A stretch of DNA of 64,000 nt from Vibrio kanaloae (GCF_024347535.1 NZ_AP025498.1:310001-374000); one strand, 5' to 3'. Counted from the first letter of the stretch, positions 51,143 to 60,630 are shown. Numbers and translations: made by a program. Notes: generated by a model not told the origin, from the letters alone.

Positions 51143-52990
51143 GTGGTAAATCCTACCGTACTTTCCCAAATTAATATCTATCCAGTCAAATCCATTGGCG
51201 GGCTTTCTCTCTCTTCTTCATGGCTCGAAAAGCAAGGCCTTGTTTTTGATCGTCGCTTTATGTTGGCGTTAACTGGTGATGATGTCTCCGCTTCGGCTAA
51301 ATACCCAACCATGGTGACGGCGCGTCAGTATCCAAATATGGTTCAAGTGAGTTCTAGTCTACTGCCAACCGGTATCATTTTTTCTTACCCTGGGCTGGCG
51401 GCACTAAAATTACACTACTCTACCTTCAAAATGCAGGCGACAGATGCCAGTGTTTGGAGGGACCGCTTTTCAGCCTATACAACAACCGATGAAGCGAATG
51501 AGTGGTTTAGCCAAGTAATTGGGAAGCGAGTTGAGTTACTGTTTACTGGCGAGCAATCTAACCGCATGAGAGAAAACCTTGGTCATAATGTGAGCTTTGC
51601 CGACGGTTTTCCTATCTTGCTTATTAGCTCTGGCTCATTAGCGGAGCTAAATAGACGCAGCAGCGAAGTTCACACCATGGAACAGTTTCGTACCAACCTC
51701 GTGGTGCAATCAAACGAACCTTTTATCGAAGACTCATGGAAGCGTATCAAGATAGGTGACGTTGAATTTGAAATTGTAGAGCCGTGTGAGCGGTGCATTT
51801 TAACGACACTTGATCTGGAAAATGGAGAATTTAGGGCCAGTAAAGAGCCATTGACGAGCTTTTCACGCTTTAGAGCCAACGAGCAAGGCAAAATATTTTT
51901 CGGGCAAAACCTTGTAGCGAAAAACGAAGGTGTTATCTCCATCAATGATGCTATCGAAGTGCTTGAGTATAAATCCAAGGAGTTTTATGAAGATCTCGAC
52001 GCAAAAAAACAAGAGTTGATTTGTGTTGAAAGAGAACCTACAGCAAGAAACTTCGAGACATTTTGGTTTGAGCCTAAAAACGGCATGGTGCCTGAGTATA
52101 AAGCGGGACAACACCTCCCTATTGAGATCACGGTCAATGGCAAACTGACCAAACGAATGTATACGCTGTCATCTAGCCCCTCTCGGCCAGAACGTTTGTC
52201 GATTTCAGTGAAACGAGTCCATGGTGGTGAAGTTTCCAACTGGTTGTTCAACCACTTACAAGTTGGCCATACCATTATTGCGGATCAACCCAAAGGCACT
52301 TTTCATATTACTAAAGAATCGAATGAGCCGCTGTTGCTGCTTTCTGCCGGTAGCGGTGTGACGCCCATGATCGCTATGCTTCGGTATTTGACTGACCAAC
52401 GAGACACGCGTGATATTGCGTTTTATCATCAATGTTTGACGAAAGCGGATATTCCATTCATGGAAGAGCTCCTTATGCTAGAAAAACAACACGCCAATGT
52501 CACTGTGACTCTAGCCCTTAGCGAGCCATCAACTGATTGGCTAGGCGAAAAGGGGCATTTTAGTCGTACTCATTTAAATCAAATTTCAGAGTTTCACAAA
52601 CGTCAAGTTTTTGTATGTGGTCCTGGTGGTTTCATGGAAAGTGTAAAGCGCTTGATGATAGAGAGTGGGCTGCCCGAAGAACAGTACCATCAAGAGACAT
52701 TTGGCGTTGCAAGAGTGGCGGACGGGAGCGAGAAAAGGGTTCAAATCAACCTTGATGGTGTCGTGTTTGAAGGAAGCAACCAGCGCACCGTTCTGGAGCA
52801 AGCTGAAGCAGCAGGGCTTTCTATTTCGAATAACTGCAGAGCTGGTTTCTGCGGCGCCTGCAAAGTCACTGTGAAATCAGGAGAGGTTTACCAGCCCGAT
52901 GCCCCAGGAATTGAAGACAGTGATAAGGCGAAAGGAATGGCCCTAGCTTGCTGCGCGATACCTAAGACAAATGTAAATATTGTTAGCTAG
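51143..52990 (+). CDS. MOSC-flavin reductase-ferredoxin fusion oxidoreductase
   Basis: A 615-residue multi-domain protein. Residues 1-100 are MOSC N-terminal (INIYPVKSIGGLSLSSSWLEKQGLVFDRRFML). Residues 100-270 are MOSC, with conserved PCERCILTTLD whose second Cys binds molybdenum in YcbX/mARC. Residues 300-400 are an FAD domain (RMYTLSSSPS), residues 400-530 NAD-binding (LLLLSAGSGVTPMIAML and VFVCGPGGFM), and residues 535-615 2Fe-2S (NNCRAGFCGACK, then LACCAI). It is likely a reductase of N-hydroxylated compounds supplied by NAD(P)H in one chain. E. coli YcbX has only the MOSC and ferredoxin parts and needs CysJ. GTG start with AAGGG 7 bases upstream. A terminator-like hairpin follows. Confidence 0.88.
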   Translation: MVNPTVLSQINIYPVKSIGGLSLSSSWLEKQGLVFDRRFMLALTGDDVSASAKYPTMVTARQYPNMVQVSSSLLPTGIIFSYPGLAALKLHYSTFKMQATDASVWRDRFSAYTTTDEANEWFSQVIGKRVELLFTGEQSNRMRENLGHNVSFADGFPILLISSGSLAELNRRSSEVHTMEQFRTNLVVQSNEPFIEDSWKRIKIGDVEFEIVEPCERCILTTLDLENGEFRASKEPLTSFSRFRANEQGKIFFGQNLVAKNEGVISINDAIEVLEYKSKEFYEDLDAKKQELICVEREPTARNFETFWFEPKNGMVPEYKAGQHLPIEITVNGKLTKRMYTLSSSPSRPERLSISVKRVHGGEVSNWLFNHLQVGHTIIADQPKGTFHITKESNEPLLLLSAGSGVTPMIAMLRYLTDQRDTRDIAFYHQCLTKADIPFMEELLMLEKQHANVTVTLALSEPSTDWLGEKGHFSRTHLNQISEFHKRQVFVCGPGGFMESVKRLMIESGLPEEQYHQETFGVARVADGSEKRVQINLDGVVFEGSNQRTVLEQAEAAGLSISNNCRAGFCGACKVTVKSGEVYQPDAPGIEDSDKAKGMALACCAIPKTNVNIVS

Positions 52991-53009
52991 TATGTAGGTT
53001 TTATGATGA

Positions 53010-53044
53010 TTGAGGCCACTATCAAACTTTGATAGTGACCTCAA
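53010..53044. terminator. Bidirectional hairpin between fusion oxidoreductase and LysR
   Basis: A 16-bp stem (TTGAGG, CACTATCAAA and complements) with one C-A mismatch and a tiny loop. There is no T-run, but its position between convergent genes suits a terminator. Confidence 0.65.
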
Positions 53045-53113
53045 TATCGTTGGATTATCTAAAACACAATAACACCCAAATGACCTGCAATGTCGTGCTT
53101 CGATTAGTCAACA

Positions 53114-54037
53114 TTACAAAGAAGCCTCAAAAATATCCGGATGACGGCTCGATAATGCAATGATTTCATCTATGATGACTCTTATTTTAGGCAGAATGTA
53201 AGGTGTTTTTAGCCAAACAATACTGATGGGTGCTCCTTCGCCATTGAATTTCTCTAATACAGGGCATAATTGCCCATCATCAAGGTATTGCTTCACTAAC
53301 CATACTGGTAGTTGAGCTAAACCTGCACCAGATAAAGTCGATTGCAAAATACCTTCACAGTCGGCTATCTCATGACGTGCTGAAATATCAACAGATTCGG
53401 TTGCCCCTTTAGCATTTTTCAGCAGCCAACTATGCCTTTGTCCTATAGGCCAACCGACGATGCAATCATGTTGAGCAATATCTTCTTTTTTGGTAATAGG
53501 TGCTCGCGTTGCTAAATAAGAGGGAGAGGCACATATCACCCTTTTTTGCTCCCCTATTTTACGTGCAACAATATCGCCCGAGTTTTCTAAGTGCCCAACG
53601 CGGAGCGCAAGATCAATCCCGTCACTGACTAAATCCGTAGGACGGTCATTAAAGGTAATAGATAGATCTAATTGCTCGAACTTGGACGTTAATTCTAGCA
53701 ACTTGGGTAGGATTGCTCTTCTACCGAGAACTGCGGGTAAATCTATACGCACACGCCCTGATGGCAATAACTGTTGATTGCTTAAGCGCTTCTCTGCTTC
53801 CTCTAAAATGGTCATCGCTTTAAGGCAGTCGGCTAAATAGGAATCCCCATCATTGGTTAACGCGATGCGTCGAGTTGTTCGATGAAGGAGTTTGGTGCCT
53901 AGCTGTTTTTCTAGTCGAGCAACGCTTTTACTTAAAGCTGAACCGGTCATTCCAAGCGCTTGAGCCGCAAGGGTAAAACTCCCCAATTGCGCAACGGTGA
54001 CAAAGTGACGAACTTCCACAAATTGGCTTTTTAACAT
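53114..54037 (-). CDS. LysR family transcriptional regulator
   Basis: A 307-residue LysR regulator with the helix-turn-helix at FVTVAQLGSFTLAAQALGMTGSALSKSVARLEKQLG and effector domain KGxxRIDLPAVLGRRAILPKLLEL. It is divergent from the SDR gene at 54159 over 121 bases. Start at ATG 54037 is preferred over the preceding TTG; GGGA lies upstream. It is a CrgA-type regulator and is likely to control the SDR. Confidence 0.9.
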   Translation of the reverse strand: MLKSQFVEVRHFVTVAQLGSFTLAAQALGMTGSALSKSVARLEKQLGTKLLHRTTRRIALTNDGDSYLADCLKAMTILEEAEKRLSNQQLLPSGRVRIDLPAVLGRRAILPKLLELTSKFEQLDLSITFNDRPTDLVSDGIDLALRVGHLENSGDIVARKIGEQKRVICASPSYLATRAPITKKEDIAQHDCIVGWPIGQRHSWLLKNAKGATESVDISARHEIADCEGILQSTLSGAGLAQLPVWLVKQYLDDGQLCPVLEKFNGEGAPISIVWLKTPYILPKIRVIIDEIIALSSRHPDIFEASL

Positions 54038-54040
54038 CAA

Positions 54041-54158
54041 TTAATTCCCACAAGGACTTTATGTTCGTCATTATATGGACTTAATAAGCGAATGTGAATC
54101 GATTATTCTGTGTACATCAACGAGATGATTACATCGATTTTCAATTAAGGTAAACATA
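54041..54158. promoter_or_regulatory. LysR-SDR control region with GGACTT repeats
   Basis: The direct repeat AAGGACTTTATG and TGGACTTAATAAG occurs at 54052-54088. The second copy matches GGACTTAATA near 48739, before the hydrolase remnant, where an inverted copy lies 28 bases away. This may be a common LysR operator. Confidence 0.45.
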
Positions 54159-54908
54159 ATGAATAACTTCAATAGATTCAAAGGTAAGGTCGCTTTTATC
54201 CAAGGTGGCAGTCGCGGCATTGGTGCCGCCATTGTTGAGAGATTGGCATTGGAGGGAGCGTCTGTTGCTTTTACATTTGTGTCATCCCACGAAAAAGCTA
54301 AAGCGCTTGCTGAGAACTTAACTTCACAAGGTAGCAAAGTCATCGCAATAAAGGCGGATAGCACTAAGACTGAAGATATCAGAAATGCAATCAGCGAAAC
54401 CATAGAACAACTTGGTCAAATTGATATTGTCGTAAACAACTCAGGTACGCTGATCTGGGACAGTATTGAAAATTTGACGATGGATGATTGGGACAAGACC
54501 ATCAATACAAACGTACGAAGTGTATTTGTGGCTATTCATGAAGCCGCGAAGCATATGAATAATAACGGCAGAATAATCAATATCAGTAGTACGAACGCTC
54601 AGCGCATTCCTTTTGCTGGCGGTTCTATATATGGAATGAGCAAGTCTGCACTAACCGGATTGGCCAAAGGTCTCTCTCGCGATCTAGGCCCTAGAGGTAT
54701 TACAGTCAACAACATTTTACCTGGTCCGGTAGATACCGACTTAAACCCAGACAATGGCGATACTTCAGAGCCTGTAAAAGCTATCGGTGCACTTGGTCGT
54801 TATGGTCAAGTTGAGGAGATTGCTAGCTTAGTAGCATTCGTCGCTAGCTCAGAAGCGGGTTACATCACTGGTGCTGATTTGATGATCGACGGTGGCTTTT
54901 CCGCTTAA
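54159..54908 (+). CDS. SDR family oxidoreductase (FabG-like)
   Basis: A 249-residue classical SDR. GGSRGIG is at residues 12-18, NNSG near 90, SSTNAQ near 145 and the catalytic pair YGMSK near 155. Its C-terminus (GYITGADLMIDGGFSA) has the family IDGG. The 3-oxoacyl-ACP reductase type is likely by length and motifs; substrate unknown. AAGG precedes the ATG. It is divergent from its presumed LysR regulator. Confidence 0.85.
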   Translation: MNNFNRFKGKVAFIQGGSRGIGAAIVERLALEGASVAFTFVSSHEKAKALAENLTSQGSKVIAIKADSTKTEDIRNAISETIEQLGQIDIVVNNSGTLIWDSIENLTMDDWDKTINTNVRSVFVAIHEAAKHMNNNGRIINISSTNAQRIPFAGGSIYGMSKSALTGLAKGLSRDLGPRGITVNNILPGPVDTDLNPDNGDTSEPVKAIGALGRYGQVEEIASLVAFVASSEAGYITGADLMIDGGFSA

Positions 54909-55267
54909 TCAAAATATGCAGTCAAGTAACTCGTGATTTATCAATCTAACTTCAAGCAATCATCGATACATGATTAGTAAAGAGAAGTACAATGGTTGGC
55001 CTATTTCACAGGTCAATCATTTAGAACCCCTTGGCTTTGATCAGTTTTGCATACTTGCCAACGACATCCAGTCACTACCACATAAACATCCGATGTTAAA
55101 TATTGAGTTCAACAATAAAATAGATAACACATTAAAAACTAGCGTTATTAAATTGAATTCTGACTCTTAATCCAACATTTCTAAACAAAGAGGTAAATTA
55201 CTTCTATGGACGACCCCGTTAGGTGCCGTTTTATCCCATTGTCTTCTTGTATTAAGGAGATAAGCAC
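54909..55267. other. Gap between SDR and TerC genes
   Basis: A 359-base stretch. One frame at 54970-55170 could encode 66 residues (starting MISKEKYNGWPISQVNHLEP), but it lacks a good ribosome site and resembles nothing I know. AAGGAG at 55255 serves terC. No terminator hairpin or manganese riboswitch (yybP-ykoY) was found. Confidence 0.5.
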
Positions 55268-56038
55268 ATGCTAGAGCTCTTTCTACAACCCGAAATCTGG
55301 GTAGTATTTGCAACTTTATTGATTCTTGAAATTGTTTTGGGTGTCGATAATGTCGTCTTCATTTCTGTTCTATGTGAGCGGCTTCCCGAACAGCAACGCA
55401 AAGTTGCACGTAATTTAGGTATTGGTCTGGCGGTGTTAACGCGAATAGGTCTTGTATTTTCTATTTCGTGGGTGATGTCTCTGACTAATCCTTTGCTGAG
55501 CTTCGCCCATACAACGTTCACCGGGCGAGATATTATTATGATATTGGGTGGTGGTTTTTTGTTAGCTAAAAGTGCGAAAGAACTTTGGTCATGGTTAAGA
55601 CATACACCATCGTCATATTCGACTCAAGCTAGGACTGGACTAGCCGTCGTACTTCTCCAGATTGTAGCGGTAGATGCCGTTTTTTCAATGGATTCAGTTA
55701 TAACCGCTGTCGGCTTAACATCTGAAGTGCCCGTTATGATAGCCGCTATTTTGACATCCGCGATTTTTATGATTTTAACAGCGGAAAAAATTAACAACTT
55801 GGTTATTCGTTACCCAGGATTTAAAACGCTGGCTTTACTGTTTTTGGTTTTATTAGGAGGGTTGTTGATGGCGGAAGGGCTAGCCATTCATATCAATAAA
55901 GGCTACGTGTACTTTGCTATGGTTTTCGGACTAACGCTTGAGTTATGTCATATACAAATAAAAAACAAACATAAGCGAACCTTAACCATCCAGCGAATTA
56001 AAGCATATCAGTCCAAAGCGAACCGAGTTACATTCTAA
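55268..56038 (+). CDS. TerC family integral membrane protein
   Basis: A 256-residue inner-membrane protein with about seven spans. TerC motifs are LEIVLGVDNVVFISVL near residue 19 and VDAVFSMDSVITAVGL near 137; the acidic Asp pair in GVDN/SMDS is thought to bind Mn2+ or Ca2+. Alx and YoaE are relatives, and in other bacteria the family exports manganese. It carries no C-terminal CBS or CorC domain. AAGGAG precedes the ATG. Confidence 0.9.
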   Translation: MLELFLQPEIWVVFATLLILEIVLGVDNVVFISVLCERLPEQQRKVARNLGIGLAVLTRIGLVFSISWVMSLTNPLLSFAHTTFTGRDIIMILGGGFLLAKSAKELWSWLRHTPSSYSTQARTGLAVVLLQIVAVDAVFSMDSVITAVGLTSEVPVMIAAILTSAIFMILTAEKINNLVIRYPGFKTLALLFLVLLGGLLMAEGLAIHINKGYVYFAMVFGLTLELCHIQIKNKHKRTLTIQRIKAYQSKANRVTF

Positions 56039-56226
56039 TGAGACACGTCTCCACTATAAGGAGACTGTCAGCTCTGCTAATTCGGAATGTGCAAACCTAT
56101 CCGACACGGTCAGCACTAGACAAAGCGGCTTTCTATAAATAAGGATCATTCATTAATTGCTAATTTAGGAAGGTTGCTAGCATGAAATTGTCCAGAAACG
56201 ACTTTAGTGATGCAAGGGACGAGTAT

Positions 56227-56916
56227 TTACACTGGTGCATTCGCATCCGCTTGATTCTCTGGCGTCGCATCAATGAATGCCGGTAACTGATTACACGCTT
56301 CAACAATCGAATTAATCAGCGGATACGGCGACATATCAACGCCAAAACGCAGCGCATTGTAGACTTGCGGCACTAAGCAGATATCGACAATGCATGGTGA
56401 ATCGGTGAGGCTATACACCGAATCACCGTGTGTTTGACGATGCTTAGAAAGCTTCTCTTCTAACGCCGAGAAACCTTGGCTCATCCAATAGTGAAGCCAA
56501 TCCATTTTTGCCTCTTGCTCGCACGATAATTCTCGCTCCAAATACTGCAGCACACGCAGGTTATTAAGAGGGTGAATTTCTATCGCAATATCCTGAGCCA
56601 TTGCCAACGCTTGATAGCGCAGTGGTGTTTGCTCAGGAATCAGCGAGACTTCCGGGCTACTCTCACAAGAATAGTGCTCATCGAGATATTGAAGAATAGC
56701 CAGTGACTGATTGAGTTGAACGTCACCATCCACCAGCACCGGCACTAATTCACTGGCATTGAGATCGCGATATTGTGGATCATGCTGCTCGCCGCCATTA
56801 CGCACCAAGTGCACCGATTTAGACTCATAGTCGAGTTGCTTTAGGTTCAATCCAATACGCACCCGATAGGCGGCCGAAGAGCGCCAGTAGCCGTAAAGTG
56901 TCATGTTCTGATTCAT
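56227..56916 (-). CDS. maiA: Maleylacetoacetate isomerase
   Basis: A 229-residue zeta-class GST that isomerises maleylacetoacetate to fumarylacetoacetate with glutathione. The active motif YGYWRSSAAYRVRIGLN at residues 8-24 is characteristic. ELVPVLVDGDVQLNQSLAILQYLDE and the C-terminal DIAIEIHPLNNLRVLQYL are both present. It is the last gene of hppD-hmgA-fahA-maiA, 38 bases past the fahA stop. Confidence 0.92.
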   Translation of the reverse strand: MNQNMTLYGYWRSSAAYRVRIGLNLKQLDYESKSVHLVRNGGEQHDPQYRDLNASELVPVLVDGDVQLNQSLAILQYLDEHYSCESSPEVSLIPEQTPLRYQALAMAQDIAIEIHPLNNLRVLQYLERELSCEQEAKMDWLHYWMSQGFSALEEKLSKHRQTHGDSVYSLTDSPCIVDICLVPQVYNALRFGVDMSPYPLINSIVEACNQLPAFIDATPENQADANAPV

Positions 56917-56954
56917 ACAATGATCTCGCTCGAGCTGAATCTTTATAATATGGG

Positions 56955-57992
56955 CTATAACGCTCGATATTGGCTAACTTTTTGGTCAATCGCACCAAAA
57001 ATCGAGTTACCCGCCGCATCAAACATCTCTAGGCGAATCGAGTCACCAAACGACATGAATTGAGTCGAAGGTTTACCATCACGAATCGTCTCGATCATGC
57101 GAACTTCGGCAATGCATGAATAGCCTACGCCGCCCTCGGCAATTGAGGTGCCATGATCGGTGCCTTGTTTATTCGATACCGTGCCTGAACCTATGATTGC
57201 ACCGGCCGACAGTGGTCGAGTTTTCGCTGCATGCACAACTAACTCGGCAAAGTTAAAGGTCATATCCACGCCTGCATTCGGGCAACCAAAAGGCTGGTCG
57301 TTATAGGTCGATATTAATGGTAAATGTACCTTACTGCCTTTCCATTGCTCGCCAAGCTCATCAGGTGTTACCGCAACCGGAGAGAACGCCGAAGACGGTT
57401 TAGACTGGAAGAAGCCAAAACCCTTAGCAAGCTCCGCTGGAATCAAACCGCGCAGCGACACATCGTTCACCAACATCAGTAATCGAATCGAATCGTGCGC
57501 TTGCTTAACACTAGCGCCCATCGGTACATCACCGGTGACAATCGCCACCTCACCCTCGAAATCGATGCCCCACTCGTCACTGGCAAATTCGATGTTGTCA
57601 CGAGGGCCAATAAAGGCATCTGAGCCACCTTGATACATGAGTGGATCGACCCAGAAGCTTTCTGGCATCTCAGCACCACGAGCCTTACGCACCAACTCAA
57701 CGTGGTTTACATAAGCGCTGCCATCAGCCCATTGATAAGCGCGTGGCAGAGGTGATTCACAATACTGAGGTGCAAAGGCTTCACTGCCTGTCACATGCCC
57801 ATTATTTAACGAGGTGTATAACTCTTCTAACTGAAAAGCCACGCTGTCCCAGTTATCCAAAGCCACCTGCATGGTGGGTGCAAGGTGCATCGCGTGGAAG
57901 ACTTCAGTGGCAGCCACACACTGTTTGAGATCTTTACTCACGACCACCAACAGGCCATCGCGAGTGCCATTTTTCTTGGTTGCTAATTTCAT
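56955..57992 (-). CDS. fahA: Fumarylacetoacetate hydrolase family protein
   Basis: A 345-residue FAH-family hydrolase expected to split fumarylacetoacetate to fumarate and acetoacetate. The metal-binding region is RDNIEFASDEWGIDFEGEVAIVTGDVPMG, and GSGTVSNKQGTDHG comes later. The sequence is shorter than eukaryotic FAH but like the bacterial hpp-type hydrolases next to hmgA. It is the third gene of the homogentisate operon, so substrate is clear from context. Confidence 0.9.
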   Translation of the reverse strand: MKLATKKNGTRDGLLVVVSKDLKQCVAATEVFHAMHLAPTMQVALDNWDSVAFQLEELYTSLNNGHVTGSEAFAPQYCESPLPRAYQWADGSAYVNHVELVRKARGAEMPESFWVDPLMYQGGSDAFIGPRDNIEFASDEWGIDFEGEVAIVTGDVPMGASVKQAHDSIRLLMLVNDVSLRGLIPAELAKGFGFFQSKPSSAFSPVAVTPDELGEQWKGSKVHLPLISTYNDQPFGCPNAGVDMTFNFAELVVHAAKTRPLSAGAIIGSGTVSNKQGTDHGTSIAEGGVGYSCIAEVRMIETIRDGKPSTQFMSFGDSIRLEMFDAAGNSIFGAIDQKVSQYRAL

Positions 57993-58001
57993 CCTTGTCC
58001 C

Positions 58002-59162
58002 TTATTTCTTATCGTCAGCCATTTCTTTAACACCAGAGTCTTGCCAACTGTAGACATACTCTTTGTTCTCAACGCTATCGAGTTCATCAGAGAACTGCAG
58101 CGCGTGGCGAGTATCGATCATCACCGCCACTTCATCGGTAAACTTCTTCTTGTGCGCTTGCCCAGCCTTGAACGCCTTTGGGTGAGGCCCATGAGTGAAG
58201 CCCGCCGGATGGAAGGTCACCATGCCCGCTTCAATGTTGTCGCGGCTAAAGAAGTCACCAGCGTGATAGAACAGCACTTCGTCGTAATCATCGTTGTTGT
58301 GGTAGAACGGCACTTTCAACGCCCCAGGATCGCTCTCAATTGGGCGCGGCACAAAGGTACACACCACAAAGCCTGCGCCAACAAACGTCGTATGCGCAGA
58401 GGGTGGCAAATGGTAGCGATGTGACATCAAGGGTCTGATATCGCGCCAATTCACTTTCACCACGGCCAAATCGCCATGCCAACCAATTGCATCCAATGGA
58501 TTGAACGGATAAGTAATAACGCTGACTTTGTCGTGGCGTTTTACCTGAACCTGAGTTTGGTTTTCTGAGTACTGAGCGCGGAATTGATCGTTGATTGAAG
58601 GTATGTCGAGCACAGCAGGATCAAACACCGCGTGATTGCCGACCATGCCTTTCTCTGGCAAGGAATAAGCCGCGTCGGTGTTTTCTATCATCAAGATAAA
58701 CATCGGCTCACTTGGCTCTAAGCGCCAATTGGTCGAGCGCGGGATCATCACGTAATCCCCTTCACTCACTTCTAAATGGCCATAGTCGCAATAGAGATCA
58801 GCACTGCCTTGATGAATGAACAACAGCTCATCCCCGTCGGAATTACGCACCAAGAAATCCATCTTCTCATCCATGCGCCATACGCGGATTTTGCAGTCTG
58901 CGTTGTGCAAAAGATGAGGCACAGCCCAAGGGGTTATCTGACTGGCTTTGTCCACCAGCGTAAAATCAAAAGCGCGAGGGCGTAAATCCCCCTCCCACTC
59001 CGACCAACCTGTTGGGGCATGTTGGTGATGGAAGTGAGCCGCAGGGCCAAAGAAACCACTCCGACCCGCCTCCCGCTCATAGATTGCCTCTTCGGGAAAA
59101 TCGGCATGCGCTTGTTTAGAACACACCCCCTCCCGATGAGGAAACGAGATCCATTTATGCAT
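58002..59162 (-). CDS. hmgA: Homogentisate 1,2-dioxygenase
   Basis: A 386-residue iron-dependent ring-opening enzyme that makes maleylacetoacetate. The sequence has GDYVMIPRSTNWRLEP and the iron-site region EVLFYHAGDFFSRDNIEAGMVTFHPAGFTHGPHPKA. It is a little shorter than the approximately 430 residues of animal and Pseudomonas HmgA, but that length is usual in marine gamma-proteobacteria. Its start overlaps the hppD stop by 8 bases. Confidence 0.93.
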   Translation of the reverse strand: MHKWISFPHREGVCSKQAHADFPEEAIYEREAGRSGFFGPAAHFHHQHAPTGWSEWEGDLRPRAFDFTLVDKASQITPWAVPHLLHNADCKIRVWRMDEKMDFLVRNSDGDELLFIHQGSADLYCDYGHLEVSEGDYVMIPRSTNWRLEPSEPMFILMIENTDAAYSLPEKGMVGNHAVFDPAVLDIPSINDQFRAQYSENQTQVQVKRHDKVSVITYPFNPLDAIGWHGDLAVVKVNWRDIRPLMSHRYHLPPSAHTTFVGAGFVVCTFVPRPIESDPGALKVPFYHNNDDYDEVLFYHAGDFFSRDNIEAGMVTFHPAGFTHGPHPKAFKAGQAHKKKFTDEVAVMIDTRHALQFSDELDSVENKEYVYSWQDSGVKEMADDKK

Positions 59163-60228
59163 CGTCTAATACTCCTCGACGAACCTGGTCCTCTTCAATC
59201 GATTCAAACAGCGCTTTGAAGTTACCTTCGCCAAAGCCTTCGTTGCCTTTACGCTGAATGATCTCAAAAAATACAGGGCCGATGACCGTCTGCGTGAAAA
59301 TTTGCAGCAAGATGCCATCTTTGGTCGGCGCGCCATCAATCAGAACACGTAAATCGCGCAGCAGATCAGTGTCTTCACCGTGGCCTTTCACACGCTCGTC
59401 GACTTTCTCGTAATAGGTATCAGGGGTTGGCATAAAGTCCATGCCGCGATCACGGAGGGTTTTCACCGTTTTGTAAATGTCATCCGTAGCGAGCGCGATG
59501 TGTTGGATACCTTCGCCGTTGTATTCGCGGATGAACTCTTCGATTTGTGATTTGTCGTCTGAAGACTCATTGATTGGAATTCGGATCTTGCCACATGGTG
59601 AGGTCATGGCGCGGCTCACAAGGCCTGTCAGCTTACCTTCAATGTCGAAGTAGCGAATCTCACGGAAGTTACCGATGCGCTCATAAAACCCAGACCAAAC
59701 ATCCATATTGCCTTGCTTCACGTTGTGCGTGAGATGGTCGATTTCATACAAGCCAACATTAGCTTCGGCCATGCGCTCTTCCGCATCGTCATAGAATCGG
59801 AAATCAACGTCGTAGATGCTCTGCTTGCCATAGCGATCCACAAAATAAAGCAAACTTTCACCGATACCATAAATGGCAGGAATGCTCAGCTCCATCGGCC
59901 CTATTTCTGTTTTGTACTCTTCACCACCGCCCTTGAATGCTTGCTCCATAGCAGATGTTGCTTCGTTGACACGAAAAGCCATACCGCACACTGATGGCCC
60001 ATGCACTTTAGCAAAGGCTTCCGCTTGGCTGTGTGGTTGTTCATTAACGATAAAGTTGATGTCACCTTGTCGATACAGCCAAGCCTCTTTTGATCGGTGC
60101 TTGGCGATCTCAGCGAAACCAAGTGACACAAACAGCGCTTTAAGTTGCTCAATTCCCTTGTGGTCAACGGCCGTGTATTCAACAAACTCGAATCCATCCG
60201 TACCAAGCGGGTTGTATGTATCCACCAT
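59155..60228 (-). CDS. hppD: 4-Hydroxyphenylpyruvate dioxygenase
   Basis: A 357-residue Fe(II) enzyme that turns 4-hydroxyphenylpyruvate to homogentisate. Iron ligands fall in LYEIDHLTHNV near 160, IQHIALATDD near 240 and the C-terminal PVFFEIIQRKGNEGFGEGNFKALFESIE, where Glu is a ligand. The start is GTG-rich MVDTYNPLGTDG with AAGGAG before the ATG. It is the first gene of the operon; two TyrR-like boxes lie upstream. Excess product gives pyomelanin if hmgA fails. Confidence 0.95.
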   Translation of the reverse strand: MVDTYNPLGTDGFEFVEYTAVDHKGIEQLKALFVSLGFAEIAKHRSKEAWLYRQGDINFIVNEQPHSQAEAFAKVHGPSVCGMAFRVNEATSAMEQAFKGGGEEYKTEIGPMELSIPAIYGIGESLLYFVDRYGKQSIYDVDFRFYDDAEERMAEANVGLYEIDHLTHNVKQGNMDVWSGFYERIGNFREIRYFDIEGKLTGLVSRAMTSPCGKIRIPINESSDDKSQIEEFIREYNGEGIQHIALATDDIYKTVKTLRDRGMDFMPTPDTYYEKVDERVKGHGEDTDLLRDLRVLIDGAPTKDGILLQIFTQTVIGPVFFEIIQRKGNEGFGEGNFKALFESIEEDQVRRGVLDDA

Positions 60229-60399
60229 GAACTTTCTCCTTGTACCTATTGGTTTTGTATTACGTGACTTTTTATTACGTGCTTTCTATTACACGATTAA
60301 GTGTTGTGTGTTTTTTGTCCTTAATTAAATTTGGCCCACAAGCCGAGATAATGGAATGCATCGAAGAAAATGGACGGTCACGGTGAAAACTCGTCAATA

Positions 60400-60417
60400 T
60401 GTAAAGTAATTGTTACA
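60400..60417. promoter_or_regulatory. TyrR-like box upstream of hppD
   Basis: TGTAAA-GTAATT-GTTACA: one mismatch from TGTAAA-N6-TTTACA. It is 172 bases upstream of the hppD start. Confidence 0.7.
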
Positions 60418-60495
60418 GGCGAACAGCTAGAATAGGAAAGTGAGTACTATCAAAGGATTGAAAGGCGGTGCTTTAATTTACAATCGAACATAGGA

Positions 60496-60513
60496 TGTGA
60501 ATAAGTTGTTACA
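60496..60513. promoter_or_regulatory. Second TyrR-like box upstream of hppD
   Basis: TGTGAA-TAAGTT-GTTACA: two mismatches from the consensus. It lies 96 bases from the stronger box, about nine helical turns. Confidence 0.5.
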
Positions 60514-60566
60514 GGTAAGCTTTTATTCGTACAGGCATAACTTACAGAAATGCATTGAATACAAAA

Positions 60567-60588
60567 AAGCCACTGTAGTCAGCGGCTT
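60567..60588 (-). terminator. Terminator of the HAD/ABC operon
   Basis: AAGCC(a)CTG / CAG(c)GGCTT stem with loop TAGT. On the minus strand TTTTTT follows. Confidence 0.82.
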
Positions 60589-60630
60589 GATGAGCTCTAG
60601 AAAAAACCTAATTCCAATATAAAATTCGCA

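Larger units (their letters stand above)
60229..60630. other. Control region of the homogentisate operon
   Basis: A 402-base region between hppD and the HAD gene, both on the minus strand. It holds TyrR-like boxes at 60400-60417 and 60496-60513 and the HAD terminator at 60567-60588. No gene was seen. Confidence 0.65.

Noticed and set aside
54970..55170. A 66-residue frame in the SDR-terC gap
   Set aside because: No ribosome site, no known family, and low complexity at the end; I describe it only as gap content.
55171..55267. Manganese riboswitch before terC
   Set aside because: No yybP-ykoY-like paired cores were seen by eye in the short leader.
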